Shown: piece by piece, positions 10,419-19,969 of the stretch | Layout: each line of letters starts with the position of its first letter | Position numbering within the stretch: position 1 is the stretch's first letter | Source of the DNA: Streptococcus pseudoporcinus LQ 940-04 | GTDB lineage: Bacteria; Bacillota; Bacilli; Lactobacillales; Streptococcaceae | Assembly: GCF_000188035.1 (NCBI RefSeq) | Contig: NZ_AEUY02000005.1 | Location: 1,364,001-1,428,000, forward strand | Direction: 5' to 3' | Length of the DNA stretch: 64,000 nucleotides | Notes under the pieces: generated by a model | Told to the model about the DNA's origin: nothing | The model's database searches: none | The model's input: only the letters and a program-made list of their open reading frames with translations | Position numbers and translations under genes: made by a program

Positions 10419-11651
10419 TTAGTATCGTTTTAAAAGTTTTTTAATGCTTTTGATTAGCTTATGTTTTACGGGGTTTGGGTAATAGGTAAAAGTTCCAACG
10501 GTACATTCTACATGTCCTTTGAAGTTTTGTTTGAATCCTAGTACACCATCAGAACCATCAAAATATCCAGAAATTCCTAATAGGTTATAGCGTTTAATAC
10601 CACGTTTTATAGCTTCTAGCATAACATACTCTTGAAGAATTGTTGGGGCATAAAACTTGTTGAACTCGGAATAGGAACCACTAAAGAAATAAGTTACTTC
10701 TTGTTGTGTAAAGACAAATAAGGCTCCAGCCAAGATAACATCTTGATCGCCGTATTTAGTAATTAATTCTTGAGCTTCGGCTTTTCGGACTTCGAAAGTT
10801 TGGAATTGACTTGAAAACTCTCTGTGTTGATTCTGTTTTTTCTCAGATTTGGGATTCTTAATCAGGTCATTTTCTAATTTATCTAGTTTAGCCCTTAATG
10901 TAGCTTGGTCTTTTTCCAAATTAGCATAATAATCCTTGAAATTTAAAGTAGCGACAAGAAATTGCGCCTTATCTTTGAAACTGTCGTAGAAATATTCATA
11001 GTATTCTAAGGGCTTGTCGTCATATTCACGGCGATCGGATGTTGAAGAAGTGACAGCCTTAAATAAAGGTAGTTCATCTTTTGTTAAGGCTTTGACTTTG
11101 ATTCCAAAAGTTTTAGCTTTTTTGACTAATGGTTTTCCTTTTTTACTAAAGGAATTAATCAAGGTTTTTTCAGTGATACCAGTCAGGTCCTTCACATAGT
11201 GCCAATCATGACTGGTATAGCCAACTTTAGGTTTTGTATGCTCAAAACCAATATGAGTTAATAGATCAATATGATCTTGATCGACAGTAGTTTGAGGACT
11301 ACCGTGATCATCAAAAACTTGATAGTGTGCATAAGGTTTAACAACAAATTCTATTACTTTGTTGGCTTTTGCATCCTTTTTAAGTTCCTTTAAGAAGGGT
11401 ACTAAATAGGATTCATCTAAAAATAGTGGTCCATAATGAATTTCCATATGAATCCCACCAGCTACTGGTGTGCTAAAAATAAGAGCTGCAACTTGTAATT
11501 TACCTTGCTTATCTTCAAATCCTTTTAATTCAGTTGTATAGCCCCGCTTTTTAAGTAAAGTATTCATGTTGGTAGACTGTTCAAAGTAACGTTCTTTTAC
11601 TGTCGAAGCAAAGGCTTCAAAGGCTGCTTCTGTAAGTGTGACTAAAGGCAT
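10419..11651 (-). CDS. murN: FemAB-family branching peptide enzyme MurN
   Basis: A tRNA-dependent aminoacyl ligase that adds the second residue (typically Ala) to the lysine side chain of lipid II, building the interpeptide bridge. The 410-residue sequence has the FemAB layout: two GNAT-like halves split by a coiled-coil arm (about residues 235-290, rich in Lys/Glu/Gln). It carries stretches strongly characteristic of pneumococcal MurN (SFSKKGKPLVKKAKTFGI, FEVRKAEAQELI, FSGSYSEFNKFYAP). The start overlaps the stop of murM in a TAATG junction, so translation is coupled. Last gene of the three-gene operon. Confidence 0.92.
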   Translation of the reverse strand: MPLVTLTEAAFEAFASTVKERYFEQSTNMNTLLKKRGYTTELKGFEDKQGKLQVAALIFSTPVAGGIHMEIHYGPLFLDESYLVPFLKELKKDAKANKVIEFVVKPYAHYQVFDDHGSPQTTVDQDHIDLLTHIGFEHTKPKVGYTSHDWHYVKDLTGITEKTLINSFSKKGKPLVKKAKTFGIKVKALTKDELPLFKAVTSSTSDRREYDDKPLEYYEYFYDSFKDKAQFLVATLNFKDYYANLEKDQATLRAKLDKLENDLIKNPKSEKKQNQHREFSSQFQTFEVRKAEAQELITKYGDQDVILAGALFVFTQQEVTYFFSGSYSEFNKFYAPTILQEYVMLEAIKRGIKRYNLLGISGYFDGSDGVLGFKQNFKGHVECTVGTFTYYPNPVKHKLIKSIKKLLKRY

Positions 11652-12874
11652 TAGTGTTTGCTCCTTAATTTTTTACGTAGTTTATAAGCTAACATTGCTG
11701 GTCGGTAAAGCGGACTAACTGGAAGATCAAATTCCCCAGCAAACTCTTCGATTTGTGGGTTTAGTTTAGCTTTGAAAGCATAGAGCCCTCCGTCCAGTTG
11801 ATTTTCGACACCACCCATATTTTGCCATTGACAACCACGTTTAAAGGCTTCCTTTGCTGTTTCAAACCAAGTAAGAAGAGGAGCTTGGTAAAACTTATAA
11901 TCGTCATCCATTCCCGCGTAAAGATTTTCTGACGTTTCACCAAAGATGAGAGTCAATGTTCCAGCAAGTGGGATAAGATTATTTCCTTTTGTTTTTTCTT
12001 CTTCAATAAAGTTTAATTCAGCTTTTATCCGGTTCATAGCATCCTTATTTTCTTTAATTTTACCCTCTTTAGTTTTATCAGTAAATTTTGTTTGTTCTAC
12101 TTGTAATTTTTTTAGCTGGTCTTCTAAGAGTGATTGCCTCTGGTTAAGATCAATTTTGGACAGTGTAATGTAGGAATTACCTGAGTAGGTTTCCATTAGT
12201 TTTTGGTAATAATCAAGGCCACGGAGATGAATGCCTTTGCGGGCCTCCGTTTTTTTCATTAGCTTAGCAAAATCTTCAAGCAGTTCTTGACCACCGATAG
12301 TAACGGTAACGCCTTTATTTTGCGCTGTTCTAATAGCTTGTTTCGTCTTTTTTGGTAATTGTGAGAGTTCAAAATCCTTAGCATAAAGATTAGCTTGGAA
12401 TCTTGGTTGAATGGTTTCTCCTATATCTTGGGTGTAACCACTCCATTCCAGTCCCCTACTTTTTAAAAAGCTAATGGCTGAGAGAGTTAAATCGTTAGGC
12501 TCTACCTCAGTTATATCTTTTGATACAGGAAACTCTTTTAAAAAAAGACTAGGATCCCATTTGATAAAGAAGGCTTTTTGACGTTTACCATATTCTTTAA
12601 GTGAACGAATGACAAAATCAACCAGTTCAAAATTGGTAAAATCCATAATAGGACCACGTGGTATATAAATGAGCGTATAATTTAGCGGGAGATCCCTAAT
12701 AAGCAGAGTAGCAGTGGCCACAAGTTGATTGTCTTCATAGAAACCCATTAATTCTTGTTTCCAGCTATCTTTGACACTTGCCCATTGGGAACTTTGTAAA
12801 ATATTGCATTTAGGATGAGACAGCACAAAAGCATCAAGTTCTTTTGCAGAAATATCAACTTTATAAGAATACAT
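11651..12874 (-). CDS. murM: FemAB-family branching peptide enzyme MurM
   Basis: It adds the first amino acid (Ala or Ser from tRNA) to the lipid II lysine. The 407-residue protein has the FemAB fold with a central coiled coil (about residues 215-270) and conserved LQSSQWASVK near the N-terminus and GTLTLIFG and MGGVENQLDGGLYAFKAKLNP in the second half. I choose ATG at 12874 rather than the in-frame start at 12889 because its TAATG overlap with the HAD gene stop matches the murM-murN junction. Paralogous to murN downstream. In pneumococci this pathway affects beta-lactam tolerance; that cannot be judged here. Confidence 0.92.
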   Translation of the reverse strand: MYSYKVDISAKELDAFVLSHPKCNILQSSQWASVKDSWKQELMGFYEDNQLVATATLLIRDLPLNYTLIYIPRGPIMDFTNFELVDFVIRSLKEYGKRQKAFFIKWDPSLFLKEFPVSKDITEVEPNDLTLSAISFLKSRGLEWSGYTQDIGETIQPRFQANLYAKDFELSQLPKKTKQAIRTAQNKGVTVTIGGQELLEDFAKLMKKTEARKGIHLRGLDYYQKLMETYSGNSYITLSKIDLNQRQSLLEDQLKKLQVEQTKFTDKTKEGKIKENKDAMNRIKAELNFIEEEKTKGNNLIPLAGTLTLIFGETSENLYAGMDDDYKFYQAPLLTWFETAKEAFKRGCQWQNMGGVENQLDGGLYAFKAKLNPQIEEFAGEFDLPVSPLYRPAMLAYKLRKKLRSKH

Positions 12875-13683
12875 TATTTTAAAACCCATTCACGTAGCGC
12901 ATAGGCTACGCCACTTTCGTTATTTGATTTGGTGATATATTTGGCAATCATTTTTAATTCGGGACTACCATTTTCCATAACAACAGGGTTACCGACTACT
13001 TCCAGCATGGCCCGGTCATTTTCTGCATCCCCGATGGCCATAGTCTGGCTTTGATTAAGTCCCATTTTCTCAGCTAAATGAATAATGGCATTGCCCTTTG
13101 AAACAGATTTTAGCATAAATTCTAAGTAAAAAGGGGTTGATTTAACAATATTATAGTTATCATAGAAAGATGGTGGGATGTTTTTGATAGCCTCATCTAA
13201 AATATCAGGTTCATCAATCATCATCATTTTGACAATCTCTTTTGATGCCATTTCTTCGGGTGTTCTGTAAAATATTGGCATGTTAACAAGTCTTGCTTCA
13301 TGAACAGTGTATTTTCCAATATCTCTATTTGCAGTATAGATTCCCTCTTTCGTAATAGCATGCATGTGAAGACCAATTTTACGACTGAGAAATTCAATTT
13401 CGAGGTAATCTTCATAGGACATTGTTGATTTGACAATTTCCTGTCCTGTTTCAGCATCTTGGACCAAACCGCCATTGAAGGTGATCACATAGTTCCCTTG
13501 ATGATTTAAGTTAAGTTCATTGAGGAGGTGAGTAACACCAGCAATAGGACGGCCGGTGGCAATAACGACTTGAACGCCTTGAGCCTTAGCATCTTGGACG
13601 GCTTCGAATACTTGACTAGTAATTTTACGGTCATCCGTAAGAAGCGTGCCATCAATATCGACAGCAACTAATTTGATAGACAT
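12874..13683 (-). CDS. Cof-type HAD-IIB sugar-phosphatase-like hydrolase
   Basis: A 269-residue haloacid-dehalogenase superfamily phosphatase. Motif I is DIDGTLL at about residues 9-15 (nucleophile Asp), motif II is the Thr/Ser in VIATGRP, and motif III/IV is the Lys upstream of GDAENDRAML. The C2B cap and the length are those of Cof/YidA-type enzymes, which dephosphorylate sugar phosphates or nucleotides; the substrate is not predictable. The ATG at 13683 has AGGAGA nine bases upstream, better than the upstream in-frame ATG at 13707. First gene of the operon with murM and murN, coupled by TAATG overlap. Confidence 0.88.
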   Translation of the reverse strand: MSIKLVAVDIDGTLLTDDRKITSQVFEAVQDAKAQGVQVVIATGRPIAGVTHLLNELNLNHQGNYVITFNGGLVQDAETGQEIVKSTMSYEDYLEIEFLSRKIGLHMHAITKEGIYTANRDIGKYTVHEARLVNMPIFYRTPEEMASKEIVKMMMIDEPDILDEAIKNIPPSFYDNYNIVKSTPFYLEFMLKSVSKGNAIIHLAEKMGLNQSQTMAIGDAENDRAMLEVVGNPVVMENGSPELKMIAKYITKSNNESGVAYALREWVLK

Positions 13684-13853
13684 GGAAATCTCCTTGATTC
13701 TAATCATTCTTTTCAGACTAAAAATATCTATCTTCTATCATACTAAAAAAGACAGTATTTGTCATGGAATGAAACGGAATAATAGCTTGATATGACAAGG
13801 AAAACGCTTAATATATTAGAAATACTAATAATTAAAAAAGAGCAGTAGCTGCT

Positions 13854-15155
13854 CTAATTTGGAAATTGGAAATGTTCGTCAGTAATGTAGGAAATAAATT
13901 CTTCTTTAGCCTTGGCAAAGAGGTCATCTGCTTCTAGCATTTCCTTTGGAAAGTAAAAGCGACGATCGCCATAAGTTGTACCTGTCAGCGTCTTAACAAT
14001 AGGTGACAAGAGTGAAAGTTCAGATCTACGGCCATCTTTATGGATCATTTCAATCTGCGTTCTTGGATTTTTCATCTCGGGGCGGTAAATATCATAGGGC
14101 AAGTCAAAATTAACATGTACACCAGTATAATACTCAGGATTAAAACCAACAGCTTCGACAAGTTGACGAAGGTGATTCAATTTATTTTCAGAAGCTTGAT
14201 CAAAGGTCACTGATTTTAGAATTTTACGGTTAATAAAGCGGCAAGCCAAATCTGCTAAAATGGCATCTTGGCTCGTCATCCATTCTTGAAAGTAAGTATT
14301 TAAAACACCATCATCAAGTTTTAAATAATCTGCTAAGGTAAACTTGTTTTGCAAAAAAGGAATTAATCCTGGGGCTGTTTTAATAATATAAGCTGGATCT
14401 TTTTGATAAATACGTTTGGCTCTTTTGAGTAGATTTTGTAACGTTAGCTCAACTCCTCGACTGGCTGGGTGGAAATAAACTTGCATATACATTTGGAATC
14501 GACTGACGATATAATCTTCCACTGCGTGCATACCATTCTTTTCAAAAACAATACCATTTTCAACTGGACGGATAACGCGTAGGATGCGCATGAGATCAAA
14601 CTGCCCATAATTTGCTGCTGAAAAATAAGAATCACGTAAAAGGTAGTCCATCCGATCGCAATCAATTTGGCTGGAAATGAGCTGAACGACCTGTTTATTG
14701 GGATAAGTATGGTTAATAACACTGGCTACCTGATCAGGAAAATCTGGTGAAACTCGTCTGAGAATGCTATTGATTTCCGTTTCGGGACTGGTGATGATTT
14801 CTTGGGTGATGGCTTCATGGTCTGTTTCAAATAGTTTTTCAAAAGTATGTGAATAGGCACCATGACCAATATCATGTAAGAGGCCTGCTGTCATCGTTAA
14901 GAGTGATTCTTCTTTATTCCATATATCGGAATACCGTTCTTCAAAAATTTCAGTGACACGTCTAGCAATCTCATAGACTCCAAGGCAGTGTGAAAAGCGA
15001 CTATGCTCTGCCCCATGAAAGGTAAAGGCGGTCGTCGGAACTTGTTTAATGCGTCTTAGTCTTTGAAATTCTTTAGAATTGACTAAGTCATAAATAAGAT
15101 CTTCGCTAATGTGGATATAGTTGTGGACTGGATCACGAAATACTTTTTCATTCAT
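13854..15155 (-). CDS. HD-domain phosphohydrolase (dGTPase-like)
   Basis: A 433-residue protein with a metal-binding HD domain: SRFSHCLGVYEIAR (His), GLLHDIGHGAYSHTFE (HD pair) and DCDRMDYLLRDS (third Asp), followed by an alpha-helical C-terminal region. This is the YwfO/dGTP-triphosphohydrolase-like subgroup common in Firmicutes, thought to act on nucleotides. I choose the ATG at 15155 (MNEKVFRDPVHNYI, the conserved family start); a longer frame to 15209 has no support. Upstream, a TGCTATAAT box ends only six bases before the ATG, so the transcript may be leaderless or the real start a little further in. Confidence 0.88.
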   Translation of the reverse strand: MNEKVFRDPVHNYIHISEDLIYDLVNSKEFQRLRRIKQVPTTAFTFHGAEHSRFSHCLGVYEIARRVTEIFEERYSDIWNKEESLLTMTAGLLHDIGHGAYSHTFEKLFETDHEAITQEIITSPETEINSILRRVSPDFPDQVASVINHTYPNKQVVQLISSQIDCDRMDYLLRDSYFSAANYGQFDLMRILRVIRPVENGIVFEKNGMHAVEDYIVSRFQMYMQVYFHPASRGVELTLQNLLKRAKRIYQKDPAYIIKTAPGLIPFLQNKFTLADYLKLDDGVLNTYFQEWMTSQDAILADLACRFINRKILKSVTFDQASENKLNHLRQLVEAVGFNPEYYTGVHVNFDLPYDIYRPEMKNPRTQIEMIHKDGRRSELSLLSPIVKTLTGTTYGDRRFYFPKEMLEADDLFAKAKEEFISYITDEHFQFPN

Positions 15156-15234
15156 GCTTCTATTATAGCAAAAATTGCTAAAATGGGGAGAAATTGGTAG
15201 AATAGACACGGTAAATTAATAGAATGGAATTGCT

Positions 15235-15621
15235 ATGAAGATAGAGATTAGAAATACTATTTTGATTGACGATCAAGTAGAAAAAATTAAGGAAGTTCAA
15301 AACTGTCAATTACATGACAAAGGCAAGCACCTTTACTTTGTCTATCAAAATGCTGAGGATGAGAAAGTGGTCATCAAGTGTAACGATCGTTCTTTGATGA
15401 TTAACCGGTTTTCTAACCCTCACGTCACTATGACTTTCGAAAAAGGGGCCACACATGCTTTTAATATTCCAACACCTCTTGGGGTTCAGCAATTAATGAC
15501 TGATACTGCTGACTATCAGTTTGATCTTAAGAAGCAAAAGCTAACCATCTCCTACCAATTAGTTCAAGCAGAAAGCTTGGCTGTTTTCGCAGATTATCAG
15601 CTAGAAATCCTCTGGTACTAA
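15235..15621 (+). CDS. DUF1934 (YwiB-type) beta-barrel protein
   Basis: A 128-residue cytosolic protein of the DUF1934/YwiB family, a small calycin-like beta barrel widespread in Firmicutes; its molecular role is unknown. Family marks are the alternating beta pattern, RSLMINRFSNPHVTMTFEKG, and THAFNIPTPLGVQQLMTDT. It starts with ATG at 15235, 80 bases from the divergent HD gene. There is only a weak ribosome site (GGAATTGCT). No frame problems. Confidence 0.8.
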   Translation: MKIEIRNTILIDDQVEKIKEVQNCQLHDKGKHLYFVYQNAEDEKVVIKCNDRSLMINRFSNPHVTMTFEKGATHAFNIPTPLGVQQLMTDTADYQFDLKKQKLTISYQLVQAESLAVFADYQLEILWY

Positions 15622-15764
15622 TGATGTAAAGGAAAAGCGACCTCCTAGTTTGCCGTCTTTTCAAGCTTATTATGGAGTTGCAGATAGGGCATCGTCTGGT
15701 TGAAAGAGAGATTTAAGAGAGATGAGATCAACCATTATATTTTGAGGGTTTTTGTATAAAAATC

Positions 15765-15793
15765 TTGTTTTTTTAATGTTTTTTTACTATAAT
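15765..15793 (+). promoter_or_regulatory. Promoter for the manganese riboswitch and ATPase
   Basis: TTGTTT (15765-15770) and TATAAT (15788-15793) have a 17-base spacer. Transcription would start just before the riboswitch. Confidence 0.7.
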
Positions 15794-15800
15794 GGTTATT

Positions 15801-15920
15801 ATATCAAGGGAGTAGCCGACGGTTTTTAACCGTGATTGCATCGTCACTACGGAATTTCGATTTCCGGTGCAATCTGAAACAGCGAGACTTGTTTAACTAA
15901 ATTAAACAGGTCTTTTTCTA
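15801..15920 (+). promoter_or_regulatory. yybP-ykoY manganese riboswitch with terminator
   Basis: The leader contains the family signatures AAGGGAGTAGCCGACGG (15806-15822) and CGTCACTACGG (15842-15852), which form the two metal-binding loops of the yybP-ykoY class. It is followed by an expression-platform terminator (stem 15885-15896 with 15902-15913, then a T-run). In this class Mn2+ binding stabilises the aptamer and prevents termination, turning on manganese efflux. Its position directly before a P2A-type ATPase fits that role. Confidence 0.92.
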
Positions 15921-15948
15921 TACAAAAAAGACCGAGGAGGATAAATAC

Positions 15949-18636
15949 TTGTCTAAAGAACAAAGAAAAGACGTGTATTATACACAGTCCGAGGAGACAA
16001 TCCTTGAGCAATTGCATTCAAGTAGAGAAGGGCTTTCATCCGAGGAGGCTAAAAGCCGTTTAGACCAATTTGGTCGTAATGAGCTTGATGAAGGTGAGAA
16101 ACGAAGTCTCTTTATGAAATTCCTTGATCAATTTAAGGATTTAATGATTATTATTTTAATCGTGGCTGCCATGCTGTCTGTTATTACAGAAGGTTCAAAA
16201 GGATTAACGGACGCTATCATTATTTTAGCAGTTGTTGTTCTTAATGCGGCATTTGGTGTCTACCAAGAAGGGCAGGCAGAGGCCGCTATTGAAGCTTTAA
16301 AGTCAATGTCTAGTCCACTTGCACGTATTAGGCGTGACGGTCATGTCATTGAGGTTGATTCAAAAGAATTAGTGCCTGGTGATATTGCCTTACTTGAGGC
16401 GGGTGATGTTGTCCCAGCGGATATGCGCTTGTTGGAAGCTAACTCTCTTAAGATAGAAGAGGCCGCCTTAACTGGAGAATCAGTGCCTGTTGAAAAAGAT
16501 ATCACAGCTCAAGTTGCTGAAGATGCAGGTATTGGTGACCGTGTCAATATGGGATACCAAAATTCAAATGTTACTTATGGACGTGGTCTAGGCGTGGTCA
16601 CTAATACCGGAATGTACACTGAAGTAGGACATATTGCTGGTATGTTAGCAAATGCTGACGAAACTGACACGCCATTAAAACAAAATTTAGATAATCTTTC
16701 TAAAATTTTAACGTATGCTATTTTGGTGATTGCTGCCATTACTTTTGCAGTAGGTGTCTTCGTCCGTGGACAACATCCATTGGAAGGGCTCATGACTTCT
16801 GTGGCCTTAGCTGTTGCTGCAATTCCAGAAGGATTACCAGCTATTGTAACAGTTGTCTTGTCCTTAGGAACACAAGTCTTAGCTAAGCGTAATGCTATTA
16901 TTCGTAAGTTACCTGCTGTCGAAACTTTAGGTTCGACTGAAATTATTGCTTCTGATAAAACTGGTACTCTGACCATGAACCAAATGACAGTTGAAAAGCT
17001 TTATACAAATGGTTTACTGCAAACTGCTGGTTCTGATATTGACTTTAATAATAGTACTTTGCGCATTATGAATTTTGCCAATGATACAAAAATTGATCAA
17101 TCTGGTAAACTAATTGGTGATCCAACTGAAACAGCCTTGGTTCAGTATGGTCTTGATCATGGTTTTGATGTTCGAGATGTACTTGCTTCAGAACCCCGTG
17201 TAGCAGAGTTACCCTTTGATTCTGATCGAAAATTGATGGCTACCATTCATAAAGGGGTGGCGGATGCTCCTTACTTTGTAGCTGTTAAAGGTGCTCCTGA
17301 TCAACTTTTAAAACGTGTGACACAAATTGAAGACAATGGTAGTGTTCGGCCAATCACTGAAGCTGATAAAACTGCCATTTTAGACATGAATAAGTCCTTA
17401 GCCAAACAAGCTTTACGTGTCTTGATGATGGCATATAAGCATGTAGATACCATTCCAACTTTGAATACAGAATCAGTGGAGTCCGAATTAATTTTCTCAG
17501 GTTTAGTTGGGATGATTGACCCTGAGCGTCCTGAAGCAGCGCAAGCCGTTAAAGTGGCTAAAGAAGCTGGTATTCGCCCAATCATGATTACTGGTGACCA
17601 CCAGGACACTGCGGAAGCTATTGCTAAACGTCTAGGAATTATTGACGAAAATGATACAGAAGACCATGTCTTCACGGGTGCAGAATTGAACGAACTTTCT
17701 GATGAAGAATTCCAAAAAGTTTTCAAACAATACTCAGTTTATGCACGTGTATCACCAGAACACAAGGTTCGTATTGTCAAAGCTTGGCAAAATGAAGGAA
17801 AAGTTGTTGCCATGACTGGTGATGGTGTTAATGATGCGCCGTCACTTAAGACTGCTGACATTGGTATCGGTATGGGGATTACAGGTACGGAAGTATCTAA
17901 GGGTGCTTCGGACATGGTTCTTGCCGATGATAACTTTGCAACGATTATTGTAGCAGTTGAAGAAGGACGTAAGGTCTTCTCCAATATTCAAAAAACAATC
18001 CAGTACCTACTTTCTGCTAATATGGCTGAAGTGCTGACTATTTTCCTTGCTACTTTGTTTGGTTGGGATGTTTTACAACCGGTTCATTTGTTATGGATTA
18101 ACCTGGTAACGGATACCCTTCCAGCTATTGCTTTAGGTGTAGAACCTGCTGAACCTGGTGTCATGAAACACAAACCTCGTGGTCGTAAATCAAGTTTCTT
18201 TGATGGCGGTGTAAAAGAAGCTATTCTTTACCAAGGGGCCTTCCAGACAGTGCTTGTTCTAGGTGTTTATGCTTTTGCTTTAATGTTCCCAGAACATTCA
18301 ACTTATAAAGAAATTCATGCTGATGCCTTGACCATGGCCTATGTTACTTTAGGTTTAATTCAGTTAGTACATGCTTATAATGTTAAATCAGTTTACCAGT
18401 CCATATTTAAAGTAGGACTATTCAAAAACAAACTCTTCAACTACTCAATTCCACTAGCATTTGTTATGTTAATGGTAACAGTAGTAGTGCCAGGATTTAA
18501 CAAATTTTTCCACGTTGCTCACTTAAGTGCTAGCCAGTGGTTGGTTGTTGTCATTGGTAGTCTCCTTATGGTTGTTCTTGTTGAACTGGTTAAAGCTATC
18601 CAGCGTGCAATGGGGATGGATGATAAAGCTATTTAA
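15949..18636 (+). CDS. P2-type cation-transporting ATPase, probable Mn(II)/Ca(II) exporter
   Basis: An 895-residue P-type ATPase of the SERCA/PMR1-like group. In order: cation ATPase N-terminal domain, TGES actuator loop, PEGLPAIVTVVLSLG in transmembrane helix 4, SDKTGTLTMNQM phosphorylation site at about residue 335, KGAPD nucleotide-binding motif, [12 protein letters not shown] hinge, and a C-terminal set of membrane helices. The start is TTG at 15949, eight bases from GAGGAGG. The manganese riboswitch upstream suggests Mn(II) efflux, as for YoaB of Lactococcus, rather than calcium. The substrate is inferred from regulation, not from binding-site analysis. Confidence 0.93.
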   Translation: MSKEQRKDVYYTQSEETILEQLHSSREGLSSEEAKSRLDQFGRNELDEGEKRSLFMKFLDQFKDLMIIILIVAAMLSVITEGSKGLTDAIIILAVVVLNAAFGVYQEGQAEAAIEALKSMSSPLARIRRDGHVIEVDSKELVPGDIALLEAGDVVPADMRLLEANSLKIEEAALTGESVPVEKDITAQVAEDAGIGDRVNMGYQNSNVTYGRGLGVVTNTGMYTEVGHIAGMLANADETDTPLKQNLDNLSKILTYAILVIAAITFAVGVFVRGQHPLEGLMTSVALAVAAIPEGLPAIVTVVLSLGTQVLAKRNAIIRKLPAVETLGSTEIIASDKTGTLTMNQMTVEKLYTNGLLQTAGSDIDFNNSTLRIMNFANDTKIDQSGKLIGDPTETALVQYGLDHGFDVRDVLASEPRVAELPFDSDRKLMATIHKGVADAPYFVAVKGAPDQLLKRVTQIEDNGSVRPITEADKTAILDMNKSLAKQALRVLMMAYKHVDTIPTLNTESVESELIFSGLVGMIDPERPEAAQAVKVAKEAGIRPIMITGDHQDTAEAIAKRLGIIDENDTEDHVFTGAELNELSDEEFQKVFKQYSVYARVSPEHKVRIVKAWQNEGKVVAMTGDGVNDAPSLKTADIGIGMGITGTEVSKGASDMVLADDNFATIIVAVEEGRKVFSNIQKTIQYLLSANMAEVLTIFLATLFGWDVLQPVHLLWINLVTDTLPAIALGVEPAEPGVMKHKPRGRKSSFFDGGVKEAILYQGAFQTVLVLGVYAFALMFPEHSTYKEIHADALTMAYVTLGLIQLVHAYNVKSVYQSIFKVGLFKNKLFNYSIPLAFVMLMVTVVVPGFNKFFHVAHLSASQWLVVVIGSLLMVVLVELVKAIQRAMGMDDKAI

Positions 18637-18642
18637 GTCAAT

Positions 18643-18675
18643 AAAAAACGATTCTAATTTCAGAATCGTTTTTTA
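18643..18675 (+). terminator. Terminator of the P-type ATPase gene
   Basis: A perfect 13-bp stem (18643-18655 with 18662-18674) has A-run and T-run flanks, so it can work for both converging genes. Confidence 0.88.
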
Positions 18676-18682
18676 GATTACC

Positions 18683-19072
18683 TTAGCTATTTCTTCTAGT
18701 TTGTTTTTCAAAACGATAGGTTGGAAGAAAAATAATTGGAATAAGACCTAAGTTGATAATGTTACTAATAGGAGAAGTAAGAGGTAGGATTTTTTGAAAG
18801 AGCAGGAGATATAAAAGATAAAAACACAAGTAAAAAATCCGAAGAGTTACAGTAAGTTTATTCTGTTTAAGAAGGATTAGTTCTTCATTTGAAACTCGGA
18901 TTCTTGGATAATCAAAAATGTTGTAGCTTAATAAGCTGTTTTCTGCGGGTATTTCTAACGCAATGCTTTCATTATTGGCAATTTCAGCAACATATGTTTT
19001 ATTCAGGCGAATAGCAATAGTATGTTTCAAAAAACTTTTCTTGCTACTTATTCTTTTAATTGTAATAGACAT
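18683..19072 (-). CDS. Hypothetical protein with C-terminal membrane segments
   Basis: A 129-residue protein I do not recognise. The first 75 residues are polar with a beta-rich pattern (MSITIKRISSKKSFLKHTIA, then SIALEIPAENSLLSYN). Residues about 80-122 form two hydrophobic helices, followed by a basic tail (RFEKQTRRNS). This suggests a small cytosolic domain attached to a membrane hairpin. ATG at 19072 follows GGAGGT at good spacing; an earlier in-frame ATG at 19084 lies inside that site. Convergent with the ATPase gene. Confidence 0.6.
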   Translation of the reverse strand: MSITIKRISSKKSFLKHTIAIRLNKTYVAEIANNESIALEIPAENSLLSYNIFDYPRIRVSNEELILLKQNKLTVTLRIFYLCFYLLYLLLFQKILPLTSPISNIINLGLIPIIFLPTYRFEKQTRRNS

Positions 19073-19182
19073 GTTTACCTCCAAAAAACTTACTAAAATA
19101 GTATACCATTTCTAAAATGGATTAGTGTCATTTATAAGGTAAGATATGGTAAACTAAGAGAAAGATAGGATTAGGAGAGACT

Positions 19183-19935
19183 ATGACCACTATTTTTGCC
19201 CATCGTGGAAGTAACATAAATCGTCCAGAAAACACTATTGCTGCTTTTAAAGAGGCTATAAGAGTTGGAGCTGATGGCATAGAATTAGATGTCCATCGGA
19301 CGAAAGATGGTCACTTAGTTGTCATTCATGATGAATCAGTTGATCGTACCACAAATGGTTATGGTTATATTCGGGACTTATCTCTAAAAGACATTAAAGA
19401 ACTAGATGCCGGTTCTTGGTTTAATCCCCTCTATTTTAGAGAAAAGGTTCCAACCTTAGAGGAAGTTCTAGAGGTCCTTGTAGCAGAAAACTTTCGAGGA
19501 AGTTTAAATATTGAAATGAAGACAAATACCTATCATTATTCCGGTATTGAATGGGATATCGCAAAGGTGATGCGAGCCCGAGAGTGGCCTTTTAAATACC
19601 TTTATTCTAGTTTTAATATTAGAAGTCTCAAACTGATGAAACTTGCTGATCCTCCAATTGAGTTAGCAATTTTAGTAAGAAATAATCCGTTTCAGATCTG
19701 GTTTGGTAGCAGAAAGACTTTTATTAATGCCTTTCATCTTAAGAAATTTTGGGTAATGAATAGCAAAAGGATACTTGGCTATTTTCGTAAAAGGGTTAGA
19801 CCCTGGACCTTGAACAAGGAAAAAGAAATGGAAGATGCTTTTCGCTCTAACCTTGCTGGCTTTATGACAGATAAACCAGAATTGGCTGTTGCGGTTCGTG
19901 ACCGAATAATAAATGAAAAAGCAAAAGAAGGCTAG
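19183..19935 (+). CDS. Glycerophosphodiester phosphodiesterase
   Basis: A 250-residue GDPD-family TIM barrel hydrolysing glycerophosphodiesters to glycerol 3-phosphate and an alcohol. The signature is at the N-terminus: FAHRGSNINRPENTIAAF (catalytic His and Arg, metal Glu), then GIELDVHRTKDGHLVVIHDESVDRTTNG split over residues 34-62 (Glu, Asp and catalytic His). GDPD enzymes recycle phospholipid head groups or lipoteichoic acid units. No signal peptide, hence cytosolic. The start ATG at 19183 has AGGAGA upstream. The gene is complete; the IS element begins 8 bases after its stop. Confidence 0.93.
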   Translation: MTTIFAHRGSNINRPENTIAAFKEAIRVGADGIELDVHRTKDGHLVVIHDESVDRTTNGYGYIRDLSLKDIKELDAGSWFNPLYFREKVPTLEEVLEVLVAENFRGSLNIEMKTNTYHYSGIEWDIAKVMRAREWPFKYLYSSFNIRSLKLMKLADPPIELAILVRNNPFQIWFGSRKTFINAFHLKKFWVMNSKRILGYFRKRVRPWTLNKEKEMEDAFRSNLAGFMTDKPELAVAVRDRIINEKAKEG

Positions 19936-19969
19936 TTTGAAGTGACCCCCAAAAGTTGGACATTATATT

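Noticed and set aside
16575..17984. Long antisense frames within the manganese ATPase gene
   Set aside because: Shadows caused by codon bias of the ATPase; no ribosome sites or domain features.
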